Shown here one piece after another: positions 7,597-13,959 of a stretch of DNA of 15,753 bases. The DNA lies in contig CAKSAI010000041.1 of NCBI GenBank assembly GCA_934434905.1, positions 1-15,753 of the forward strand, given 5' to 3'. The DNA comes from an uncultured Lachnospiraceae bacterium (GTDB lineage Bacteria; Bacillota; Clostridia; Lachnospirales; Lachnospiraceae). The notes under the pieces are model-generated. The model did not search any database. It had not been told where the DNA came from and saw only the letters and a program-made list of their open reading frames with translations. The position numbers were made by a program, and so were the translations under genes. Each line of letters opens with the position of its first letter. The first letter of the stretch is position 1.

Positions 7597-7935
7597 ATGG
7601 CAGAAGAAGTAGTGCTGTGCGGCGCCAGTGCATACACGCGGAAGTATTATTTGAATGAGGAGTTCGAAGCGCTTCCGGAGAGCGTGAAGGATGAGCTTAA
7701 GATCATGTGCGTGCTTTTTACAGAGGATGTGGGAGGTACGTTGACGCTGGTATTTGATGCGGATGGGAATCTGCGTCTTGAGACTGCCAGTGAGGAAGAT
7801 GATTTCTTTTATGACGAGATCGGAAGCGTACTGAAGATCAAGGAGTTGCAGCGAACCAGGGAAGAACTGCTGGAATCGTTGGAGTTGTTTTATAAAGTGT
7901 TTTTCCTGGGCCAGGACATTGACCGGGAAGAATAG
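7597..7935 (+). CDS. Small uncharacterised protein conserved in Lachnospiraceae (possibly DUF6145)
   Basis: A 112-residue soluble acidic protein with no catalytic motif that I recognise. Notable parts are 'VVLCGASAYTRKYYLNEEF' near the N-terminus, 'MCVLFTEDVGGTLTLVFD' in the middle, and a C-terminal helix ending 'LFYKVFFLGQD'. I associate it from memory with the DUF6145 family found beside birA/coaX in Lachnospiraceae; the family number is tentative. The start at 7597 is chosen over the open frame from 7498 because AAGGAG lies just upstream and the extra residues (SFLLGLVRRMPGNTER...) look non-coding. The TAG stop lies 21 bases before the coaX ATG. Its place within a biotin/CoA/translation operon suggests a housekeeping role, but none is known to me. 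Confidence 0.82.
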   Translation: MAEEVVLCGASAYTRKYYLNEEFEALPESVKDELKIMCVLFTEDVGGTLTLVFDADGNLRLETASEEDDFFYDEIGSVLKIKELQRTREELLESLELFYKVFFLGQDIDREE

Positions 7936-7956
7936 GTGAAGTACAAGGAGAAACAT

Positions 7957-8739
7957 ATGCTATTAGGAATCGATGCAGGAAATACGAATATTACCTTTGG
8001 CGTTTTTCAGGGGCAGAAGCTGGTGTCTACCTTCCGTATGACTACGAAGTTTCCGCGCACCTCGGATGAATACGGGATCACCATCCGGGATATGCTGTCC
8101 CACAACGCCATCAATCCGGATGATATAAAGGATGTCATCGTGGCATCGGTGGTACCCAATGTCATGCATTCACTGCTGAGCGCAGTGATCAAGTATCTGC
8201 ACACCCATGCCATGGTTGTGGAAACGGGAACCAAGACGGGAATCCGCATCGTGACGGCGCATCCGCAGCAGATCGGTGCGGACCGTATCGTGGACGCGGC
8301 CGCAGCCTTTGAACTGTACGGAGGGCCGGTCTTTGTCATTGATTTCGGAACCGCCACCACTTACGATCTGGTGGATGAGACGGGAGCCTTTGTGTCCGGT
8401 GTTACGGCGCCGGGAATCCGTATTTCGGCAAAAGCATTGTGGCAGGATGCCGCAAAGCTCCCGGAGATCGAGATCCGCAAGCCTGACAGTGTGCTGGCGA
8501 AGGAAACCATCTCCAGTATGCAGGCCGGTCTTGTCTACGGACAGATCGGGCAGACGGAGTATATCGTGAAGCGGACCAAACAGGAGACCGGGATCAAGGA
8601 TCTTAAGGTGGTGGCTACCGGGGGACTGGGTACGATCATCGCCAATGAGACGGACTGCATAGACGTCTACGATCCGACGCTGACACTGCAGGGACTCCGG
8701 ATTATTTTTGACAAGCAGAATCATGGGAAAAATAGATGA
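7957..8739 (+). CDS. coaX: Type III pantothenate kinase
   Basis: Phosphorylates pantothenate, the first committed step of coenzyme A synthesis. The 260 residues match the normal size of CoaX. The ATP-binding 'DAGNTN' is at 6-11, the substrate/dimer-site motif GADR at 107-110, and 'DFGTATTYD' at 129-137, in the ASKHA fold. Start at 7957: AAGGAG is six bases upstream and the family begins directly with 'MLLGIDAGNTN', so the in-frame GTG at 7936 is rejected. Its TGA overlaps the dusB start (ATGA). Confidence 0.95.
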   Translation: MLLGIDAGNTNITFGVFQGQKLVSTFRMTTKFPRTSDEYGITIRDMLSHNAINPDDIKDVIVASVVPNVMHSLLSAVIKYLHTHAMVVETGTKTGIRIVTAHPQQIGADRIVDAAAAFELYGGPVFVIDFGTATTYDLVDETGAFVSGVTAPGIRISAKALWQDAAKLPEIEIRKPDSVLAKETISSMQAGLVYGQIGQTEYIVKRTKQETGIKDLKVVATGGLGTIIANETDCIDVYDPTLTLQGLRIIFDKQNHGKNR

Positions 8740-9695
8740 GGCAGCTTCGTATAGGAAATGTAACTCTGGAGAATAATTTAATACTGGCGCCGATGGCAGG
8801 GGTAACAGACCTGCCATTTCGCTTGCTGTGCAAGGAGCAGGGCGCGGGACTTGTGTGCATGGAGATGATAAGTGCCAAGGCCATTTATTATGGAAATAAA
8901 AACACGGAGACCCTGATGGAGATAGATCCGCGGGAGAATCCGGTGTCCCTGCAGCTGTTCGGCTCCGACCCAAAGATCGTCAGCGAGATGGCGAAGCGCA
9001 TCGAGGAACGGCCCTTCGATATTCTGGATATCAATATGGGCTGCCCGGTTCCCAAGGTGGTGAACAACGGGGAAGGCTCTGCGCTGATGAAGCAGCCGAA
9101 GCTGGCGGAGGAGCTCCTTACCAGGACGGTTAAGGCGATAAAAAAGCCGGTGACCGTGAAGATCCGAAAGGGCTTTGATGAGGCTCACGTTAACGCGGTG
9201 GAGATCGCCCGCATAGCCGAGAGCTGCGGCGTAGCTGCCATTGCGGTACACGGAAGGACCAGGGAGCAGTATTATTCCGGCAAGGCCGACTGGGATATCA
9301 TCCGCCGGGTGAAGGAGGCTGTGTCCATCCCGGTCATCGGCAACGGCGACATCACTTGTGCCCATGATGTGCTGCGCATGGAGCAGGAGACCGGCTGTGA
9401 CGGCTTCATGATCGGCCGGGGCGCCCAGGGAAATCCGTGGATATTTCACCAGATATCGGAATATATTAGGACTGGGGAGGAACCGGAGAAGCCATCGCTG
9501 TCTGTGGTGACTGAGACCATGCTGCGTCACGCGCAGATGCTCCTTGCGGAGAAGGGTGAATATACCGGAATCCGGGAGATGCGCAAGCATGCGGGGTGGT
9601 ATACCAGCGGGTATCCGAATTCAGCCAGGCTGCGAGGCCGGATCAACGAGGTGGAGAGTTTTGAAGAGCTGGTGGAACTGTTCGGAAAAACTTGA
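8736..9695 (+). CDS. dusB: tRNA-dihydrouridine synthase
   Basis: FMN-dependent reduction of uridines in the tRNA D-arm. The 319-residue protein has 'LAPMAGVTDLPFR' (18-29), the catalytic cysteine in 'NMGCPVPKV' (C103), 'VKIRKGFD', 'AVHGRTREQ' and the FMN-phosphate region 'IGNGDI'/'GFMIGRGAQGNPW'. Length and motifs fit the DusB branch. It overlaps coaX by four bases. The stop codon TGA (9693-9695) lies inside the -35 element of the promoter that serves greA-lysS. A dusB-lysS neighbourhood is also seen in Bacillus. Confidence 0.93.
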   Translation: MRQLRIGNVTLENNLILAPMAGVTDLPFRLLCKEQGAGLVCMEMISAKAIYYGNKNTETLMEIDPRENPVSLQLFGSDPKIVSEMAKRIEERPFDILDINMGCPVPKVVNNGEGSALMKQPKLAEELLTRTVKAIKKPVTVKIRKGFDEAHVNAVEIARIAESCGVAAIAVHGRTREQYYSGKADWDIIRRVKEAVSIPVIGNGDITCAHDVLRMEQETGCDGFMIGRGAQGNPWIFHQISEYIRTGEEPEKPSLSVVTETMLRHAQMLLAEKGEYTGIREMRKHAGWYTSGYPNSARLRGRINEVESFEELVELFGKT

Positions 9696-9720
9696 CATTC
9701 ACGGGGGTATCGGGTATAAT
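9692..9720 (+). promoter_or_regulatory. Consensus sigma-A promoter for greA-lysS
   Basis: TTGACA (9692-9697) and TATAAT (9715-9720) are both perfect, separated by an optimal 17-base spacer. The -35 box overlaps the dusB stop codon. Transcription should begin near 9727, giving a leader of about 70 bases before greA. No T-box or other leader RNA fits in that space. Confidence 0.88.
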
Positions 9721-9796
9721 ACTGTGACTGTCAAAAGAATCAAGCCTTTTAAGGTGATTATGAAAGAATGAAAAGAGGAAGGGTGTTATTACAGGT

Positions 9797-10276
9797 ATGG
9801 AAAAGAAAAATATTTTGACTTACGAGGGTTTGCAGAAGCTGGAAAGCGAGCTGCATGACCTGAAGGTTGTTAGAAGGAAAGAGGTTGCGCAGAAGATCAA
9901 GGAGGCCAGGGAACAGGGAGACCTTTCCGAGAATGCGGAATATGATGCGGCCAAGGACGAGCAGCGCGACATTGAAGCCAGGATCGAGGAGATTGAGAAG
10001 ATCTTAAAGAACGCTGAGGTAGTTGTAGAGGATGAGGTTGATCTGGACAAGATCAGCGTCGGCTGCAAGGTGAAGATCTACGATTGTGAATTTGAGGAAG
10101 AGCTGGAATATAAGATTGTTGGTTCCACGGAGGCTAACAGCCTTCAGGGCAAGATATCCAATGAATCACCGGTGGGAAGAGCCTTACTGGGTGCTAAGGT
10201 TGGAGATATCGTGAAGGTCGAGACACAGTCCGGCGAGCTGGAATATAAAGTTCTGGAGATCCAGCGGTCGAACTAA
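9797..10276 (+). CDS. greA: Transcript cleavage/elongation factor GreA
   Basis: Rescues backtracked RNA polymerase by stimulating cleavage of the nascent RNA. The 159 residues equal the usual GreA length. The N-terminal coiled-coil hairpin carries the acidic tip 'GDLSENAEYDAAK' (D42, E45), and the C-terminal FKBP-like domain has 'NESPVGRALLGAKVGD'. The RBS is unusual: the best purine run, GAGGAAGGG (9775-9783), ends 13 bases before the ATG, and only ACAGG is nearer. The 5' end is nonetheless fixed by homology. It is probably cotranscribed with lysS, since no terminator is seen in the 101-base gap. Confidence 0.94.
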   Translation: MEKKNILTYEGLQKLESELHDLKVVRRKEVAQKIKEAREQGDLSENAEYDAAKDEQRDIEARIEEIEKILKNAEVVVEDEVDLDKISVGCKVKIYDCEFEEELEYKIVGSTEANSLQGKISNESPVGRALLGAKVGDIVKVETQSGELEYKVLEIQRSN

Positions 10277-10377
10277 GGCCGGAAGACGGCGTGAATACGG
10301 AAACCGGCAAAGATGCGCAGAGGCAGAATATGCGAATCGGCAAGGTCGCGCGGAAGCAGAACGAGAGGAGAAACGAG

Positions 10378-12315
10378 ATGGCGGAAAAGAATCAGAATGT
10401 ACAGGAGCAGGACATCCATCAGTTGTTGAAGGTGCGTCGCGAGAAGCTGAAGGAGCTTCAGGAGAATGGGAAGGATCCCTTTCAGATCACAAAATATGAT
10501 GTGACACATCACAGTGTGGATATCAAGGACAATTTCGACAGCCTGGAGGGACAGCAGGTCTCTATCGCCGGGCGGATGATGTCCAAGCGCGTCATGGGGA
10601 AAGCCTCCTTCTGCAATGTGCAGGATCTCAAGGGAAATATCCAGTCCTATGTTGCCAGAGACAGCGTAGGCGAGGAGGATTATAAAGACTTTAAGCGGAT
10701 GGATGTGGGCGATATCGTCGGCATCGAAGGTGTGGTATTCCGGACGAAGACCGGAGAGATCTCCGTTCACGCCAATAAGGTTACCTTATTGTCCAAGAGC
10801 CTTCAGATCCTGCCGGAGAAGTTCCACGGACTTACGAATACGGACATCCGCTATCGTCAGCGTTATGTGGATCTTATTATGAACGAGGATGTAAAGGATA
10901 CCTTCATCAAGCGTTCAAGGATCATCAGCAGCGTCCGCAGATATCTGGATGGACAGGGCTTCATGGAGGTGGAGACTCCCATGCTGGTGTCCAACGCGGG
11001 CGGCGCTGCGGCAAGGCCCTTCGAGACCCATTTCAATGCGCTGGATGAGGACTTTAAGCTTCGAATCTCTCTGGAGCTGTACTTAAAGCGGCTGATCGTA
11101 GGCGGTATGGAACGTGTCTACGAGATTGGCCGGGTATTTCGGAATGAGGGTCTGGACACCAGACACAATCCGGAGTTCACGTTGATGGAATTGTATCAGG
11201 CATATACCGATTATAATGGAATGATGGATCTGACGGAGAACCTGTACCGCCATGTGGCTAAAGAGGTTCTTGGAACGACCCAGATCACATACAATGGCGT
11301 GGAGATGGATCTTGGCAAGCCCTTTGAGCGGATCACCATGGTCGATGCCGTGAAGAAGTATGCAGGTGTGGACTGGAATGAGGTAAAGACCACCGAGGAT
11401 GCCAGGAAGCTGGCGGACGAGCACCATATCGCATATGAGAAGCGTCATAAGAAGGGCGATATTCTCAATCTGTTCTTCGAGGAGTATGTAGAGGAGCATC
11501 TGCTGGAGCCGACCTTTGTTATGGATCATCCCATCGAGATCTCCCCGCTCACCAAGAAGAAGCCGGAGAACCCGGAGTATGTGGAACGGTTCGAGTTCTT
11601 CATGAACGGCTGGGAGATGGCGAATGCATATTCCGAGCTCAACGATCCCATCGACCAGAGGGAGCGTTTCAAGGCGCAGGAGGAGCAGCTTGCTCAGGGT
11701 GATGAGGAAGCCAACACCACAGACGAGGACTTCCTGAATGCGCTGGAGGTAGGAATGCCGCCCACCGGAGGTATCGGTTTCGGAATCGACCGGATGTGCA
11801 TGCTGCTGACAGGCGCAGCAGCCATAAGGGATGTGCTCGCCTTCCCCACGATGAAAAGTCTTGACGCAGACAAGAAGAACAACGGATCAAAAGCTGCTTC
11901 CGCAGCTAAGGAAGAGGAAGCAAAGCCGATAGAGAAGATTGATTTTTCTAAGGTAAAGGTTGAGCCTTTATTTGAGGAAACGGTTGATTTTGATACATTC
12001 AGCAAGTCAGATTTCCGTGCAGTAAAGGTGAAAGAATGTGCCCCCGTACCGAAGTCAAAGAAGCTGTTACAGTTTACACTTGATGACGGAACAGGCACGG
12101 ACCGCACCATTTTAAGCGGTATTCACGCTTATTACGAGCCGGAAGAACTGGTTGGAAAGACTTGTATTGCTATCGTAAATCTTCCGCCGAGAGCTATGAT
12201 GGGTATTGAATCTTGCGGTATGCTTATCAGCGCCGTTCACGAAGAAAAGGGCGAAGAAAAGCTTCATCTTCTGATGGTAGACGACCATATTCCGGCGGGT
12301 GCAAAGCTGTACTAA
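10378..12315 (+). CDS. lysS: Class II lysyl-tRNA synthetase fused to a C-terminal MetRS/Trbp111-type tRNA-binding domain
   Basis: Charges tRNA-Lys. This 645-residue protein is about 145 residues longer than ordinary bacterial LysRS. The anticodon-binding OB fold is at about 58-138. The class II core has motif 2 'FRNEGLDTRHNPEFTLME' (254-271), motif 3 'GIGFGIDR' (465-472), and a normal end at 'RDVLAFPTMKSLD' (484-496). A linker rich in A, K and E (about 497-520) leads to a tRNA-binding OB domain at about 538-645: 'FSKSDFRAVKVKECAPVPKSKKL', 'RTILSGIHAYY', 'MMGIESCGM'. That tail resembles the C-terminus of MetRS or free Trbp111. Tail DNA is much lower in GC than the core, suggesting a captured domain. 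Start at 10378: GAGGAG seven bases upstream. An in-frame GTG at 10291 has no RBS. Confidence 0.92.
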   Translation: MAEKNQNVQEQDIHQLLKVRREKLKELQENGKDPFQITKYDVTHHSVDIKDNFDSLEGQQVSIAGRMMSKRVMGKASFCNVQDLKGNIQSYVARDSVGEEDYKDFKRMDVGDIVGIEGVVFRTKTGEISVHANKVTLLSKSLQILPEKFHGLTNTDIRYRQRYVDLIMNEDVKDTFIKRSRIISSVRRYLDGQGFMEVETPMLVSNAGGAAARPFETHFNALDEDFKLRISLELYLKRLIVGGMERVYEIGRVFRNEGLDTRHNPEFTLMELYQAYTDYNGMMDLTENLYRHVAKEVLGTTQITYNGVEMDLGKPFERITMVDAVKKYAGVDWNEVKTTEDARKLADEHHIAYEKRHKKGDILNLFFEEYVEEHLLEPTFVMDHPIEISPLTKKKPENPEYVERFEFFMNGWEMANAYSELNDPIDQRERFKAQEEQLAQGDEEANTTDEDFLNALEVGMPPTGGIGFGIDRMCMLLTGAAAIRDVLAFPTMKSLDADKKNNGSKAASAAKEEEAKPIEKIDFSKVKVEPLFEETVDFDTFSKSDFRAVKVKECAPVPKSKKLLQFTLDDGTGTDRTILSGIHAYYEPEELVGKTCIAIVNLPPRAMMGIESCGMLISAVHEEKGEEKLHLLMVDDHIPAGAKLY

Positions 12316-12328
12316 AATTTGTCAAACT

Positions 12329-12371
12329 GCCCTTTGAGAGAGGAGAAATCCTTTTCTCAAGGGGCTTTTTT
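12329..12371 (+). terminator. Rho-independent terminator after lysS
   Basis: GCCCTTTGAGA (12329-12339) pairs with TCTCAAGGGGC (12355-12365): 11 pairs with one G-U. An inner AGGA/TCCT extension closes a GAAA tetraloop. The stem is followed by six T (12366-12371). It ends the lysS transcript and separates the housekeeping block from ogt. Confidence 0.9.
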
Positions 12372-12400
12372 ATTTATACGGATATATTGGAGGTTTAATA

Positions 12401-12934
12401 ATGGTATATACATATCACTATAATTCGCCGCTTGGCGGAATAACAATGGCAAGTGAGGAAGAGGTTCTTATAGGTTTATGGTTTGACGGGCAAAAATATT
12501 TTGCCGATTCCATAAACGGCGAATATACAGAAAAATCACTTCCAATATTTGAAGAAGTATCAAAGTGGCTTGATATTTATTTCAGTGGCAAGGAGCCTGA
12601 ATTTACACCGCCTATAATGATGAAAACGACGCCGTTTCGTAAAGCGGTTTGGGAGGTTATGCTCACTATCCCTTATGGTAAAACGATGACCTATGGCGAG
12701 ATTGCCAATAAAGTCGCAGAGAAAAAGGGCATTGCAAAAATGTCGGCGCAGGCTGTTGGCGGTGCTGTTGGGCATAATTCTATTTCACTTATCATTCCGT
12801 GCCATCGAGTGGTCGGTACAAATGGAAGTTTAACCGGATATGCAGGCGGCATAGATAAAAAAGTGCAACTGCTGAAATTAGAAAAGACAGATATGTCGGG
12901 ATTTTTTGTCCCCAGGAAAGGAACAGCATTGTAA
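12401..12934 (+). CDS. ogt: Methylated-DNA--[protein]-cysteine S-methyltransferase
   Basis: Suicide DNA-repair protein that moves the methyl group from O6-methylguanine to its own cysteine. Of 177 residues, the C-terminal domain has 'FRKAVWEVMLTIPYGKTMTYGEIA' (79-102), 'SAQAVGGAVGHN' (115-126; the Arg-finger helix), and the active site 'IPCHRVVG' with C134. TTGGAGG is seven bases before the ATG. The gene is AT-rich (about 38% GC in a 60-base sample) and resembles the lysS tail, not the lysS core, consistent with shared foreign origin. It lies 30 bases after the lysS terminator with no clear promoter of its own. Confidence 0.92.
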   Translation: MVYTYHYNSPLGGITMASEEEVLIGLWFDGQKYFADSINGEYTEKSLPIFEEVSKWLDIYFSGKEPEFTPPIMMKTTPFRKAVWEVMLTIPYGKTMTYGEIANKVAEKKGIAKMSAQAVGGAVGHNSISLIIPCHRVVGTNGSLTGYAGGIDKKVQLLKLEKTDMSGFFVPRKGTAL

Positions 12935-12962
12935 TGAAATAAGGCAGGATATTTGAATATAA

Positions 12963-13040
12963 ATGGTTGATGATAATCGGAAAGAAGCCAAATGCTGTTT
13001 TCTTATCCGCCGATACTGTTTGTACCGATGCTGGCCGTGA
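12963..13040 (+). pseudogene. Possible relic of a mobile-element gene (25 codons)
   Basis: The 273 bases between ogt and the next gene contain no convincing intact gene. A short frame starting at 12963 reads MVDDNRKEAKCCFLIRRYC and stops at 13040. This vaguely recalls the start of small cysteine-rich ('VLP'-type) proteins of clostridial conjugative elements, but that link is from memory and weak. Another frame (12967-13173, 68 codons) reads through the same DNA without recognisable domains. There is no good RBS for either. Confidence 0.25.
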
Positions 13041-13125
13041 GCCGATAGACCCCTATGAAAAGCTGGAACCTGACGAGGAGGGGTGCTTGTCGATGGGGGA
13101 CAGAAAAAACGCTTCAAACATAATA

Positions 13126-13155
13126 TTGACAAATAAGGGTAAAATAAGTTATAGT
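13126..13155 (+). promoter_or_regulatory. Promoter of the first AbiEi-like antitoxin gene
   Basis: TTGACA (13126-13131) is followed after 18 bases by TATAGT (13150-13155). The -10 box lies inside the palindrome GTTATA-G-TATAAC (13148-13160), which is suitable as an operator for a repressor. ACTAAC repeats follow at 13159-13164 and 13173-13178, with an inverted GTTAG at 13192-13196. Confidence 0.7.
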
Positions 13156-13207
13156 ATAACTAACAAATCTTGACTAACTAAAATAAAAGACGTTAGAAGG
13201 TGACTAT

Positions 13208-13828
13208 ATGTTATTGGAGTATTTGCAGAGAAACTATAAAGTGAATGAGCCAATTTTTGTTTCGGATATTGATTTGCCTGTTACGGACACGAATTTACGT
13301 CAAATGTTTAAGGTGCTTTGTGATAAAGGGCAAATATACAGATATGATACGGGTATTTATTATATGAAGGGCGCAGTCAGACTGAAAGACGGCGTATCTC
13401 TATCCGCTAGTGAGGTAGCAAGATACAAATATATATCAAGGAATAATCGAGTTGTTGGTTACTATTCAGGATATACTTTTGCTAATCAGCTAGGTCTTAC
13501 GACTCAGGTTCCTTACACGATAGAGATTGTCAGTAACCAGGCGAGCGCAAAATGCCGGGAAGTCAGTGTGAAAAATCAAAAGATAATGTTAAGAAAGCCT
13601 CGAACAGAGATAACCAAAGAGAATTACAGTGTACTACAGTTGTTGGATTTATTAAAAGATCTGGAACAGTATGTGGACGATGATATGTCTGTGGCAGCAG
13701 AGCGAATAGGTGCCTATATAAGAGAGATTGGAATCAGAAGAACAGAAGTGGATAAATATATTGTTCTATTCCCAGACAGAGTATACAAATATATTTATGA
13801 AACGAGGTTGTATAATGCTTTTGCATAA
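13208..13828 (+). CDS. AbiEi-like type IV antitoxin / DUF6088 family protein (orphan)
   Basis: A 206-residue predicted antitoxin and transcriptional autorepressor of an AbiE-type toxin-antitoxin system. The N-terminal winged-helix region (about 1-55; 'TDTNLRQMFKVLCDKGQIYRYDTGIYY') is followed by 'VVGYYSGYTFANQLGLTTQVPYTIEIVSNQ' and 'KNQKIMLRKPRTEITKENYSVLQLLDLL', which are typical of DUF6088/AbiEi proteins. In complete loci the nucleotidyltransferase toxin AbiEii follows directly with overlapping codons. Here only a ten-codon scar remains. AT-rich compared with the housekeeping genes. The RBS AGAAGG is about eight bases from the ATG. The family call is confident; the loss of the toxin is seen directly, its identity inferred. 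Confidence 0.82.
   Translation: MLLEYLQRNYKVNEPIFVSDIDLPVTDTNLRQMFKVLCDKGQIYRYDTGIYYMKGAVRLKDGVSLSASEVARYKYISRNNRVVGYYSGYTFANQLGLTTQVPYTIEIVSNQASAKCREVSVKNQKIMLRKPRTEITKENYSVLQLLDLLKDLEQYVDDDMSVAAERIGAYIREIGIRRTEVDKYIVLFPDRVYKYIYETRLYNAFA
13670..13692 (+). repeat. Copy A of a 23-bp direct repeat, inside the antitoxin gene
   Basis: These bases encode YVDDDMS within the orphan antitoxin and match 15202-15224 at 22 of 23 positions, in the same orientation. Copy B lies outside any intact gene on the far side of the alcohol dehydrogenase, 1532 bases away. Flanking bases do not match. Confidence 0.85.
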
Positions 13829-13857
13829 TGATAAAGAGCAATAAGGACTGTTGCTGA
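13828..13857 (+). pseudogene. Deletion scar of an AbiEii-type toxin gene
   Basis: The ATG overlaps the antitoxin stop (TAATG, 13826-13830), as expected for a coupled antitoxin-toxin pair. The frame reads MIKSNKDCC and stops at 13857. The first residues (MIKSNKD) resemble the usual start of clostridial AbiEii nucleotidyltransferase toxins, in the style of 'MIKSxKQL', as I remember them. Nothing else of the toxin (no GG-substrate motif, no DxD) follows before the alcohol dehydrogenase. The toxin-body loss is clear; the family identity of the stub is inferred. Confidence 0.45.
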
Positions 13858-13920
13858 AAGCGGGATGTTTGAGTAGGTGGACAGAAAAAGTAATTCATTA
13901 TGGAATCCGGTCGTTGTTCA

Positions 13921-13929
13921 TGGTATAAT
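13921..13929 (+). promoter_or_regulatory. Extended -10 promoter of the alcohol dehydrogenase
   Basis: TGG-TATAAT is an extended -10 element (TGnTATAAT) with a perfect hexamer. The position 18 bases upstream offers only a weak -35 (ATGGAA). The predicted start near 13936 gives a short leader before the AGGAGG RBS. Confidence 0.55.
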
Positions 13930-13959
13930 CCAAGTATGTGGATAAACAGGAGGTCATTT

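Noticed and set aside
8170..8973. 267-codon minus-strand open frame opposite coaX/dusB
   Set aside because: It spans the junction of two well-supported genes, with a composition typical of an antisense shadow.
9721..9796. T-box or lysine riboswitch ahead of greA-lysS
   Set aside because: The leader is only about 70 bases, with no stem I, no T-box motif and no terminator-antiterminator pair.
11851..12315. Independent start for the tRNA-binding tail (ATG at 11851), making it a separate gene
   Set aside because: No RBS precedes this ATG, which lies in the conserved LysRS ending 'FPTMKSLD'. The frame is continuous with lysS, so a fusion is the simpler reading.
13900..13959. Longer N-terminus of the alcohol dehydrogenase from 13900
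   Set aside because: The extra codons cover the TATAAT and AGGAGG signals, and the family begins near 'MLNFVYETPTKVYFGK'.
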